Positions 54,511 to 64,000 of a stretch of DNA of 64,000 bases are shown one piece after another. The stretch covers positions 236,001 to 300,000 of the forward strand of contig NW_024748849.1 of NCBI RefSeq assembly GCF_018991925.1, given 5' to 3'. Positions within the stretch are counted from its first letter, which is position 1. Every line of letters begins with the position of its first letter. The stretch is from Homarus americanus. Lineage: Eukaryota > Arthropoda > Malacostraca > Decapoda > Nephropidae. Under the pieces are notes generated by a model. That model was given only the letters and a program-made list of their open reading frames with translations. It did not search any database and had not been told where the DNA came from. A program made the position numbers and the translations under genes.

Positions 54511-55660
54511 TACAAAACTGTTTTCCACAAGACAAAAACGGAGACAAAATCTGTAAACAAACAATACAAAATACTTAGGTCGTTTATATCAGGCTTAAAC
54601 ATTGTGCAGTATTATATAAATATTTTATGTGTGTTTGGTGTGTTAACAGTGAAATATAGTAAACATGTAAACATATAAGCCTGAGCTTCTCCTTAGTGAG
54701 TTAATGTTGGGATACACATTAACAGCTGTGAGAACCAGAGCCCTTGTGGCAGCTGGTGGTGAACCGGAGCCTTTGTGGCAGCTGACGGGAAAGAAAGAAC
54801 CAGTCGGTGTGGAGAGAGAACCGGGACTCTTACGACAGTTGTTGTGAAAGGTAGGAAGGTGAGGGAGGATCAGGAAGAAAGGAGGGTCAGGGAGAAGGGA
54901 AGGCTGGAGTGTAGTCCAGAGGGAGAAAGGGGGGGGGGTGTTCAGGGTGTAGCAGCGACGTTGGTAGTGTGGGTGGAGGGTGAAAGAGCGTGACGTCTGC
55001 AGGGAGAAAAGGAGGGACGGGGGACGTCACATCTGGAGGGAAGGATAGTGAGGGAAGGAATGAAGGCGTTGTATTTGAAGGGAAGAATGGAGAAACTCAC
55101 AACAACTGTGGTGATGGCGACGACGGAGGGAGGGAGGGAGCACTTGGCTGGTCATTAGAGAGCGGGCGGTACGTAGTGATCTGGTCACGGCCAGTACGCC
55201 CCCCACGGCCCCTGGCCCTCCTCGTCCACCCAGGGCAAGTCCGGCCATCCAGGCTAGACGGAGGAGGGGAGGGGAGGGTCGTCACCGTCGTCGTCGTCGT
55301 GTAAGCCAATACCGACAGCGTGGTGGCCGCTCGGGACTCAGGCTCCGTTTACACTTTATTACCTCCTCCTCCGCTCACCGCCCGCTCCTCCTCCAGGCCT
55401 CCATCTACCCTACCCACTGTCACTCCTTCAACAGATGAACCGGATAATTATTCTGTTGCTGCTGTTCCCTCTGCTGTTAATACTGCTGTACCTGCTGCTA
55501 TATATTTTCCTACTCCTCCTGATCGAGTCTACTGCTACAGCCACTGTTCATGTGATCCAGCTGCTGTTCCGCCTGCCACCAGCTGATGCCCCCACGGTAC
55601 ACGTCCAGCATCCTTCTGCTGCTTAATGTAAGAATCTTGAAATGTTGGTCCTTGTAAAAA
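54511..55660. other. Unique and purine-rich sequence, no recognised gene
   Basis: A 36 bp duplication (gagcccttgtggcagctg / gagcctttgtggcagctg) lies at 54740-54785, with ggaaggaggg-like purine tracts to 55040 and interrupted ctgctgtt near 55450-55580. The 63-codon Leu/Ile-rich frame at 55435 is a consequence of the CTG-like repeat. Confidence 0.4.
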
Positions 55661-55905
55661 CCTGAACATGTCGGGGGTGGAGGGGAGGAAGAGAAGGGGG
55701 TGGGAGAGAAGTGGAGGGGGGAGATTTGAAAGGGGAGGGAGGGAGGGGGTGAGCGTGAGAGGGGAGGGAAAGAGAAGGGGGTGGGAGAGAAGTGAAGGGG
55801 GGGGAGATTTGATAAGAGAGGGGGAAGGGAGGGAGGGAGAAGCACCACACAAGATAAGGGTCGAGGGAGAGGTGGGAGGGAGGGAGGGAGGGAGGGAGCA
55901 ATATG
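55661..55905. repeat. ~92 bp purine-rich tandem duplication and (GGGA)n
   Basis: agaagggggtgggagagaag occurs at 55691 and 55783, each followed by a ggggggagatttga segment. (ggga)n lies at 55873-55897. Confidence 0.75.
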
Positions 55906-56430
55906 GCCGACACGGATAAGGATAATTGTGAGGCCAAACATCACACGACTCCGCCCCTTGGCCCTCCCCCGGTCCCGTAGTCATCCCCCAGTCCCGTGGC
56001 CCTTCCCCAGCCCCGTGGTCCCATTTCCGCATGCTCCCCCTGCCCCATGGCTCTGTCTACCCCATGGGTCATTCTCCTCCACGGTTCTCTTCTCGCTTGC
56101 CCCATGAGTCCACCTGCCCTGTGCCCCGCGGCTCCGCTTTCACAACATGCCCGCGGGATCACCTGCTCTGTGTGCCCCGCAGGTACAGGTGCCTAGGGCG
56201 GGGCAAGGTGAAGTGAGTGGTGGTGGCACACACACACAGAGGTGCCCGAACACCACCACACCTGAGGCAGGTAAACGCCCCTCAAGGAATGTCCACCCCG
56301 CTACTTCTGTCGCACACACACACACACACACAGTGTAAGCAGTGGTGATAATTTCTATTTAAAGGGGAATTCTTGTGATGGTGAGAGTGATGTGGTCAGA
56401 AGCCAGTGTTTACATGTTTACCTTTCCCAT
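55906..56430. other. C-rich unique sequence
   Basis: ccccagtcccgtggcccttc-like imperfect repeats at 55960-56070 and (CA)n at 56312-56333. No gene. Confidence 0.4.
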
Positions 56431-57768
56431 GACACTGCCGGAGAGGACAGTACCACAACCACCTGTTATCCTCTACAACACCACCAGAGAGGACAGTACC
56501 ACAACCACCTGTTATCCTCTACAACACCACCAGAGAGGACAGTACCACAACCACCTGTTATCCTCTACAACACCACCAGAGAGGACAGTACCACAACCAC
56601 CTGTTATCATCTACAACACCACCAGAGAGGACAGTACCACAACCACCTGTTATCCTCTACAACACCACCAGAGAGGACAGTACCACAACCACCTGTTATC
56701 ATCTACAACACCACCAGAGAGGACAGTACCACAACCACCTGTTATCTCTACAACACCACCAGAGAGAGGACAGTACCACAACCACCTGTTATCATCACAA
56801 CACCACCAGAGAGGACAGTACCACAACCACCTGTTATCCTCTACAACACCACCAGAGAGGACAGTACCACAACCACCTGTTATCATCTACAACACCACCA
56901 GAGAGGACAGTACCACAACCACCTGTTATCCTCTACAACACCACCAGAGAGGACAGTACCACAACCACCTGTTATCATCTACAACACCACCAGAGAGGAC
57001 AGTACCACAACCACCTGTTATCCTCTACAACACCACCAGAGAGGACAGTACCACAACCACCTGTTATCCTCTACAACACCACCAAGAGAGAGGACAGTAC
57101 CACAACCACCTGTTATCCTCTACCTACCACCAGAGAGGACAGTACTGGCTTAACACCTGACTATCCTCTACAACACCACCAGAGGACAGTACCACAACCT
57201 GTTATCCTCTACAGCACACCAGGGAGGACTGGTGCCACAACCACCTGTTATCCTCCTACAACACCACCAGAGAGGACAGTACACAACCACCTGTTATCTC
57301 TACAACACCACCAGAGAGGACAGTGCCACAACCACTGTTATCCTCTAACACCACCAGAGAGGACAGTACCACAACCACCTGTTATCCTCTACAACACCAC
57401 CAGAGAGGACAGTACCACAACCACCTGTTATCCTCTACAACACCACCAGAGAGGACAGTACCACAACCACCTGTTATCATCTACAACACCACCAGAGAGG
57501 ACAGTACCACAACCACCTGTTATCATCTACAACACCACCAGAGAGGACAGTACCACAACCACCTGTTATCCTCTACAACACCACCAGAGAGGACAGTACC
57601 ACAACCACCTGTTATCATCTACAACACCACCAGAGAGGACAGTACCACAACCACCTGTTATCCTCTACAACACCACCAGAGAGGACAGTACCACAACCAC
57701 CTGTTATCCTCTACAACACCACCAGAGAGGACAGTACCACAACCACCTGTTATCCTCTACAACATCAA
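56431..57768. repeat. 46 bp minisatellite block
   Basis: About twenty-eight copies of a 46 bp unit: accaccagagaggacagtac, then cacaaccacctgttatcctc and tacaac. tcctc and tcatc versions define two unit types. A disturbed zone at 57120-57350 holds truncated and mutated units between two homogeneous stretches. Since 46 is not a multiple of three, the frame shifts each unit and all three frames appear in turn. Confidence 0.97.
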
Positions 57769-57867
57769 GTTATCAGTGATTCATCGATAACTTGTCTGTT
57801 CCTTCCTGTGTTTACTGTTGTACTGGAAGCTTTTGTTAACCAACCCGCTCTCCCGTGCCACTCAACC

Positions 57868-57869
<2 letters not shown>

Positions 57870-57916
<47 letters not shown>
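57870..57916. repeat. (AC)n microsatellite
   Basis: About twenty-two units. Confidence 0.95.
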
Positions 57917-57918
<2 letters not shown>

Positions 57919-57985
57919 CTCCCGAAGACCATTTGTGTAAATATGAACTCAGAAATAAAACACAATAGGTCTGCAGAGTCTATAG

Positions 57986-58195
57986 TGTTACGGTAGAGTC
58001 TCGGTGTATTTTCGACGCCATTTTGAATCATGTGTGTGGAACTCTTTAATGTGTGAACCCTTGTGAAGCTTTCTTTGTGACGTATGGTATGTCTGTCTGT
58101 CTGTATGTCTGTCTGTCTGTATGTCTGTCAGAAGGGGTTTCTTGTCTCCGGTGTTAAGGTCGAGTCTGAGTGTAATTTGGACGCCATTTTTGGAG
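57986..58195 (+). repeat. Two copies of a dispersed repeat also at 22.37 kb
   Basis: cggtagagtctcggtgta (57991) and aaggtcgagtctgagtgtaa (58156), each followed by a gacgccatttt-type end, about 165 bp apart, with a (GTCT)n tract (58090-58130) between them. The 22370 copy reads taaggtagagtctcagtgta. Confidence 0.55.
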
Positions 58196-58804
58196 GTTAT
58201 TGTTGTGTTTTATCCTAAGTCCACCAGGTATGTACAACTATAAACCCCTGAACACTTGGCATTATCTACAGTACTTGTGGGTCATACGCTATATATGATT
58301 GGTTTATATCTAACAATGCTGCTTTACGTCAATAATGGAAGAAGAGTAAATCACGCTTTAATACAAAGACAAATCTGAGAAATGCGTTAAAAAAACACTC
58401 GCCTTCACTTAATGATCCTCAAGTACTGCCAAGTGTCCAAGGAGTTTTGTCCGCCACTACACATCGTTACGTCATTAGGAGGAATCACCATAAGAAACTT
58501 CGTGGTTGTGGCCGTAAGTTACAACACGCTGACAAAAGGCGAGCGAATGTTCGTCTGGCTAAACCTGTGGCGTGAGAGAAATGCTTGGCGATAATGATTT
58601 ATTCGTGGGGGTGATGTCTTTGTGGTAGTTCGTCAGGCGAAGTATAAGCGAATCACTACGGGTTATAAAGGAATGCCAGGCGCTTATGACTGCCCGAGAT
58701 GGCGTTGTTGTATCCAGTGTAGGGACATGGTGTGTGGGGACGATAGAGGCAGCAGGAAGACCTACCAGAGGGGGCTGTTGGGTGGAGAGGGAGAAGGTGT
58801 TACT
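58196..58804. other. Unique sequence
   Basis: No gene recognised; short frames on both strands lack domains. Confidence 0.35.
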
Positions 58805-59560
58805 TGTCACCATCAACACCATCACTAACCATCACACACTCATCACCATCATCACCACCAACATCACTACCAACATCATTATTACCACCACCATCACTAG
58901 CACCATCACCACCATCATTACCATAACTCAGATTTGCCATCAACTGTTAGCTTACAACTATCGACTAACACCACCACCACAGCTACCACGATTCTTGACG
59001 AACACCATCTCAACCACCACCATCACTAGCACCATCACCACCATCATTACCATAACTCAGATTTGCCATCAACTGTTAGCTTACAACTATCGACTAACAC
59101 CACCACCACAGCTACCACGATTCTTGACCAACACCATCTCAACTACCACTACCACAATTCTTGACCAACACCATCTCAACTACCACCACCACAACTACCA
59201 CAATTCTTGACCAACACCATCTCAACTACCACCACCAATAACTTACCAATTTTGAATTCAATTAATTATCTCAACTACCACCACCACCAATAACTACCAC
59301 GATTTTGGACCAACACCACCTCTAACTACTACTCTACCAATACCTTGACCAACAATCTGATTCTCAACTACCACCACACCACCACATCTTACCATTGGCC
59401 TCTGGGATCAACACTATTCACCACCACCACCACCACAATAACTTACACGCTACTCCAACACTATTCAACTACCACCACTGACTAATAACTACCACAATTC
59501 CCTGACCACATCATTCAACTACCACCACCACCACAACTACCACGATTCTTTGACCCCATC
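58805..59560. repeat. CCAC/ATC-rich region containing a recent 129 bp tandem duplication
   Basis: The stretch starting ccatcactagcaccatcacc at 58891 is repeated at 59020 with only one difference seen over about 125 bases (gacgaac against gaccaac). Flanking sequence is degenerate accatctcaactaccacca with ttcttgacc every 35-60 bp. Confidence 0.85.
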
Positions 59561-59672
59561 AATTCACATCTCAATCACCACTCTACCAGGATCTAATACC
59601 TTTCTGCCCCCACCACACAAGGCGGCACTGTGTGTAGAAACGAGAACATGGGCACAAGGGACATCAAAGACA

Positions 59673-59733
<61 letters not shown>

Positions 59734-59815
59734 CCGAGTCTTATAGCGATATGTTGTAGAGACAGCGAGGTTGAGAAAGGAGAAGAGAGAGAGAGAGAGA
59801 GAGTGAGAGAGGCGG
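59673..59815. repeat. (GA)n microsatellites
   Basis: An uninterrupted (GA)n of about 56 bp at 59675-59730 and a shorter one at 59786-59808. Confidence 0.95.
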
Positions 59816-59879
59816 GCGGTGAGCAGTAAAGGCAGACGCACAGGAAACAAAGAACTGGGGGAAACGGCAAGGGGAAAGG

Positions 59880-60062
59880 AAGAGGGGAGGAGGAGGAGGT
59901 CGGTAGAGAGAGAGAGAGAGACAGACCGACAGAAAACACGAGGGGAGGGAAAATGAAGAGCAAGGGGTGAGTAAACGAGGAAGAGGAGGAGGAGGAGCAA
60001 GAGGAGGATGAAGACCGGAGAGAGAGAGAGAAAGAGAGAATGAGAAAGAGAGAGAGAGAGAC
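59880..60062. repeat. GA/GGA-rich low-complexity tract
   Basis: gaggaggaggagg, agagagagagaga and aagagagagagagag segments. Confidence 0.8.
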
Positions 60063-60141
60063 GAAAAAGCAGGGGAGAGAAAGAGGATTTGCGAAGGGGC
60101 CGCCGGTAAAAATGAAGGAGAGGGGGAAGCCAAAAACCCGG

Positions 60142-60420
60142 GCTGCTCTACCTAGAGGTCGTCCAGCTGTACCTAGAGGTCGTCCAGCTGTACCTAGAGG
60201 TCGACCAGTTGTACCTAGAGGTCGACCAGCTTATACCTAGAGGTCGTCCAGCTGTACCTAGAGGTCGTCCAGCTGTACCTAGAGGTCGTCCAGCTGTACC
60301 TAGAGGTCGTCCAGCTGTACCTAGAGGTCGTCCAGCTGTACCTAGAGGTCGACCAGCTTATACCTAGAGGTCGTCCAGCTGTACCTAGAGGTCGACCAGT
60401 TGTACCTAGAGGTCGTCTTC
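60142..60420. repeat. 21 bp minisatellite (ctagaggtcgtccagctgta)
   Basis: About thirteen copies. gtcgtcc and gtcgacc types occur, and cagctta variants recur twice in the same context, suggesting a duplicated multi-unit block. CAGCTG and CTGTACCT recur every unit. Confidence 0.95.
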
Positions 60421-60489
60421 ATCACTGACCTTAACTATTCGCTTTAGGTTATATACAGAGTCTTGGTAGATGGGGACGACGGCTTATAG

Positions 60490-60690
60490 TGTCATACAGG
60501 TGTCAGAGGTGTCATACAGGTGTCAGAGGTGTCATACAGGTGTCAGAGATGTCATGCAGGTGTTAGTTATCGGAAGTTTTATAAATGTGTCAGAAGTGTC
60601 ATGTAGGTATCATGCAAGAGTCATCAAATGTCCGCAGTTGTCATCAGGTGTCATGCAGGTGTCGTACAGGTGTGACACAGGTGTTAACGG
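60490..60690. repeat. 20 bp repeat (tcatacaggtgtcagaggtg), degenerating rightwards
   Basis: Three good copies, then diverged gtcatgcaggtgtt and gtcatcaggtgtcatgc forms. Confidence 0.75.
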
Positions 60691-60804
60691 AGATCTGCTG
60701 ACCGTGTAGTTAGTCTGGTGGCCCGGAACACTCACTCATGTCTTCGTATCTTTGTGAGTTGAACACCCGATGGTTCCCCGAACGTCTTATGTCAACCCCC
60801 ACGG

Positions 60805-60862
60805 CATTACTACTATTACTACTGCTACTACTACTACTACTACTAATAATAATAATAATATT
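60805..60862. repeat. (ACT)n and (AAT)n microsatellite
   Basis: ctactactactactact then ataataataataatat. Confidence 0.9.
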
Positions 60863-60969
60863 TTATAAAATGGCCTCCAGCCTTCCAGAATAGCCACACC
60901 TTCGTCGCCATTTTATTACTTTAAAATTAACTATCCTAATACATAAGTAGCTACCCTGGCTGTGTTGAG

Positions 60970-62470
60970 TTAGTTAAGCCACAGATCAATGCGGCATTCA
61001 GCGACTGTTGCCTCGTAGTCAATATCTGCGACCGTTGTAGGCTTTTGGGCCGATCTCGTTCCCTTGAGGCAGAGCAATGCAGACCTAAGCAGAGAGAAGG
61101 AGAGTCGACATCTCAACCAGGCTGCAACGTAACTTCTGGGCTGCTGCTTCCGTTCAGATAACACCTCCATGAGTCTGGTGTAGAAACATCTTGCACTTGG
61201 TACCATCCCACCAGAAGTTGTGAACACTAGAGGAGTGAAGCTGCCCTGATCAACGTTCAGAATTCTCTCCCCATCTGCCCTGATCTTGTCGTTCTCGTTC
61301 CTCCTGTGTGCAGCATCGAGAACTAAGTTACGGTGACATACGGCCATGGGATCGACAATCCTTATGTCAAAGAAGGCTCGCTGTCCCCGCGTGCAGAATC
61401 CTCGAGCACTGACGTCCACACGGGCTTCGTTGGATGTGTTTGAAGTCCTGTGACGGAGGTTCTCATTGTCCAATGAAAGAAGGGGCAGTTCGGTTCCACC
61501 GTGACGTCTTGGCAGATTTCCTTCAGTAAATTTGCTGTGATATCCCTTATTTCGTCATGCCTCATGCATGCGAAGCCCCCTTTCTTACACACCATAGCAT
61601 GGTCACTGTCGTAGGATGAGCCACACATGCATTAGGAGGGCAAACTTTCTACTGGCCTACCGTACCTTAGAGCAATGGCATCTGTGAATTCTTGTTTATT
61701 AAGGCTGAAACCTTTTGCCTTTATCGGTAACCTTGTTAGCCAGTTCGAGGCGCCCACCTCCTGAGCTATAGCTACTTTTTTTAAGTTCTCTAGCAATTGC
61801 CGCATAAGAACATAAGGAGTCTGCAATGGGCCGGTTGGCCTGTGCATGGCAGTTTATAACTTTGGGTGTGCTGTCGTTCTGTCATAATGGACCATCGAAT
61901 CTTGTTTAATTCGTTGGTATCCACCTGACTTGCTGCATTCTGAGCTATTATGTCCTCAGTGAGAGCTGCCGTGAGCTTGACAGAGTCCTGATGTTCTGTA
62001 GCGTCAAGCTCCACTGGGTTAGTCAATTCCATTCCTTCCAGTCTCGGTGGTAGTGCAAGGAGTGACCTTTCTGCTGGGGTTAAATAAGGGTTTTTCGCTA
62101 GTGTTGGGATAAAAGCGACCGTGGTGACTTCTTCCAGAGGGTGGAGGAGGTGTCCGATATCAGGGATAGTATGCATCAGGTAGTTCCAGCGATGCTTGGC
62201 TCCGTGGGTGAATGCCGCAAAAGCCGCATGTGGCTCTGTGTTACCAATATCCGACAGAAATTAGATTTCCTTCACCCTCTCATTCACCTTTCCCGTTACG
62301 TACTCGGTCTTGAAGTCATTCGTCCCGATTACCTCACCTAGATGTCTTTGGCCGTCCTTAGTTAATTTGAGCTCACTTCCGCCGAACACCTCTATAGCCC
62401 AGTCATGGTGTTCTGGCTTCACAATGAGGAAGGACTTGGGTGGTACCCTAGATGTGGACCTCCACTACCA
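60970..62470 (-). mobile_element. Decayed non-LTR retrotransposon with restriction-like endonuclease (R2/R4/NeSL/HERO-like)
   Basis: The minus strand encodes, N to C, a thumb/linker region (PPKSFLIVKPEHHDWA near 62440, KLTKDGQRHLGEVIGT near 62370, AAFTHGAKHRWNYLMHTIPD near 62190). A segment with NPYLTPAERSLLALPPRLEG (62030-62110) and EVGASNWLTRLPIKAKGFSL (61700-61770) follows. Next is a zinc knuckle CMC-x7-H-x3-C with KKGGF and RHDEIRD (61560-61640), then ARVDVSARGF...GQRAFFDIRI (61360-61430) and a C-terminus ending at 60970. The C-C-H-C knuckle, RHDEI and spaced Asp residues match the endonuclease layout of restriction-like LINEs. Damage: stops near 62258 and 61644, a frameshift near 61495, and a 60 bp LINE-tail insertion at 61800-61862. 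The palm of the RT is missing. Confidence 0.75.
61800..61862 (-). mobile_element. 60 bp LINE 3' tail nested in the RLE-type element
   Basis: On the minus strand: aactgccatgcacaggccaa, ccggcccattgcagactcct and tatgttcttatg. This follows the same pattern as the CR1-like 3' ends at 20.77 and 40.75 kb (ctgcccagtatgggcc...ctgcagtttcctccattcttatg). It interrupts the protein similarity of the host element between TERQHTQS and QLLENLKK, consistent with an extremely 5'-truncated insertion. Confidence 0.6.
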
Positions 62471-62584
62471 CCCACCTTCCCTCACCTAAATATTAACCAA
62501 CCCTAAAGCTACTTGAGGGATGAGGTTAGGTTAGAGTTTTTTATCTTTATGTCAAATAAGCTGGAGTGGAGATTCGTTAGGTGG

Positions 62585-62585
<1 letters not shown>

Positions 62586-62626
<41 letters not shown>
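62586..62626. repeat. (AAT)n microsatellite
   Basis: About thirteen units. Confidence 0.95.
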
Positions 62627-62825
62627 GAGAAGGAGGGAGGGGAAGGGAAGAAGGGAGGGGGAGGGAAAGAGGAATAAAAAAGAAAAAATGGAGGTAAGGA
62701 AGGAAAGAAGAATGAGGGAGGAAGTGAGGAAGAGATGGATGGAGAAAGGTAGGTAAGTAAGGAGGGAGGGAGGGAAGGAGCGAGGGAGGGGGGAAGGGAG
62801 GGAGAGAGGGAGGAAAGGAATAAGC
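62627..62825. repeat. GGGA-rich purine tract
   Basis: ggagggaggggaagggaag-like imperfect repeats. The minus strand is Pro/Ser-rich by composition. Confidence 0.75.
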
Positions 62826-62917
62826 CCCCCCCCCTCCCCCGGTAAGCTCTCACACCTGTTAAAAAATTAGATTAAAAAAATCATGACACCTGGGAACAAC
62901 GCACAGGTAAATATGTT

Positions 62918-63232
62918 AACACCACTACCACCACTGCCACTACCACCACTACTGCTACCACCACCACTACTGCCACCACTACTGCTGCCATCACTACCAC
63001 TATTACCATTACACAACCACCATTACTACCACCACTACCACAACCACCACAACAACTTTTTTTTTTAAAACGTGGCCTCTACTACAACTATTACCACCAT
63101 CAGCACTACCACCACGATCACCACTTCCACTTCCAGTACCACCACTATGACTATCACTACCATCATTACCACCAACACTACCACCGTTACTACCACCGCT
63201 ATCACTACCACCATTATTACTACTACCACCAA
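62918..63232. repeat. (CCACTA)/(ACCATT) low-complexity array
   Basis: accactaccaccactgcc and ctaccaccattattac variants, interrupted by a ten-T run at 63057-63066. Confidence 0.8.
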
Positions 63233-63402
63233 TAACGAGAGTGTAGGTTGTCGTGGTTGAGTGGTTTAACGAGAGTGTTGGTTGTCGTGGTTGAAAGGTT
63301 TAACGAGAGTGTTGGTTGTCGTGGTTGAAAGGTTTAACGAGTGTTGGTTGTCGTGGTTGAGTGGTTTAACGAGAGTGTTGGTTGTCGTGGTTGAGTGGTT
63401 GG
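63233..63402. repeat. 34 bp minisatellite with tRNA A-box-like sequence
   Basis: Five copies of a 34 bp unit (gttggttgtcgtggttgagt, then ggtttaacgaga). tggttgagtggttt resembles a tRNA A box, but no B box follows. Confidence 0.85.
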
Positions 63403-63534
63403 AAGAACATCAGGGCCCCAGCGTAGTTGGTGGAGGATTGTGGTTGTGGTGGTAGTCGTTTTGGGGGATTGTTTTCCGTCGTTGCTCCCGTAGGATTGGG
63501 GTGGTTGTCGGGGTAGTTAACATGGGTGATTGCC

Positions 63535-64000
63535 CTGGGTAGTTGGCGTGGTAGTGAGGGGCGCGGGAGGTGGTTGGCGCGGTAGTGAGGGGTGCGGGAG
63601 GTGGTTGTCGTGGTAGTGAGGGGCGCGGGAGGTGGTTGGCGTGGTAGTGAGGGGCGGGAGGCGGTTGGCGCGGTAGTGAGGTGCGGGAGGTGGTTGGCGC
63701 GGTAGTGAGGGCGCGGGAGGTGGTTGGCGTGGTAGTGAGGCGAGAAGGCGTGGTGGTGAGAGGCGCGAGGCGTGGTAGTGAGAGGCGCGGGAGGTGGTTG
63801 GCGTGGTTGTGAGGGGCGCGGGAGGTGGTTGGCGTGGTGGTGAGGAGGCGAGGAAGGCGTGGTAGTGAGAGGCGCGGGAGGCGCGGTAGTGAGGGGCGCG
63901 GAAGGTGGTTGGCGTGGTAGTGAGGGGCGCGGGAGGTGGTTGGCGTGGTAGTGAGAGGCGAGGAAGGCGTGGTAGTGAGAGGCGCGGGAGGCGTGGTAGT
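63535..64000. repeat. 31 bp GC-rich minisatellite running off the window end
   Basis: About fifteen copies of ggcgtggtagtgaggggcgc followed by gggaggtggtt. Some units lose the ggtggttggc part (gaggaaggcgtgg). The array continues past base 64000. Confidence 0.95.

Noticed and set aside
55435..55626. 63-codon hydrophobic frame resembling a membrane peptide
   Set aside because: Its Leu/Ile runs come from an interrupted CTG-like repeat. No signal or domain beyond composition.
62141..62341. 66-codon plus-strand frame
   Set aside because: It is antisense to the RLE-type retrotransposon, whose minus-strand protein similarity is convincing.

Overview
The window looks like repeat-rich, gene-poor nuclear DNA from an arthropod, most likely a decapod crustacean. 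The evidence is indirect. Long (CA/GT)n, (CT/GA)n, (AAT)n and (TA)n microsatellites occur throughout, and I count more than fifty separate minisatellites, which by eye cover about a third of the sequence. The transposon relics are typical animal types: CR1/Jockey-like LINEs, a hAT transposase and a LINE with a restriction-like endonuclease. No intact host protein gene, rRNA gene or convincing functional tRNA gene was found. Nearly all long open frames lie inside tandem arrays, where a stop-free repeat unit is read through; they are low-complexity and are not called as genes. The species assignment is inference.

Layout. 0-3.3 kb: minisatellites and CA runs. 3.6-4.93 kb: a decayed CR1-like LINE on the minus strand, followed by an unrecognised repeat-like frame (4.94-5.30). 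6.0-12.3 kb: arrays with units of 22, 30, 18, 16 and 28 bp, a LINE tail at 8.2 kb and a long (TA)n. 12.27-12.70 kb: a degenerate ~60 bp repeat carrying tRNA B-box-like motifs. 13.87-15.83 kb: a 2 kb array of an 18 bp unit. 16-19.9 kb: GGT-, CCT- and G-rich arrays, including a 1 kb purine tract. 20.25-20.82 kb: a plus-strand CR1-like LINE 3' end. 21-27 kb: more arrays, including a 21 bp and a 32 bp minisatellite. 27-33 kb: the most complex-sequence part, with possible regulatory motif clusters, a foldback element and SINE-like pieces. 33.65-35.9 kb: a second LINE RT fragment and a decayed hAT transposase, both minus strand. 37-41 kb: 35 bp and 31 bp arrays, a 180 bp foldback and a LINE 3' end. 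41.6-48.0 kb: a nearly continuous block of six unrelated minisatellites, one of them split by a third type of LINE 3' end. 48-60.7 kb: more arrays, including a 46 bp unit over 1.3 kb. 60.97-62.47 kb: a decayed minus-strand LINE of the R2/R4/NeSL/HERO-like, restriction-like-endonuclease type, itself interrupted by a 60 bp LINE tail. 62.5-64.0 kb: purine-rich, CCA- and GGCG-rich arrays running off the end.

How it works together: no operon or pathway is visible. All recognisable coding sequence belongs to dead mobile elements with stops, frameshifts and truncations. The most interesting signals are relations between repeats: the same short repeat families recur at distant loci in opposite orientations, minisatellites of different sequence share short cores, and transposons are nested in each other and in satellites. 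A few candidate transcription-factor site clusters lie in the non-repetitive parts. I found no convincing evidence of a new protein-based system.
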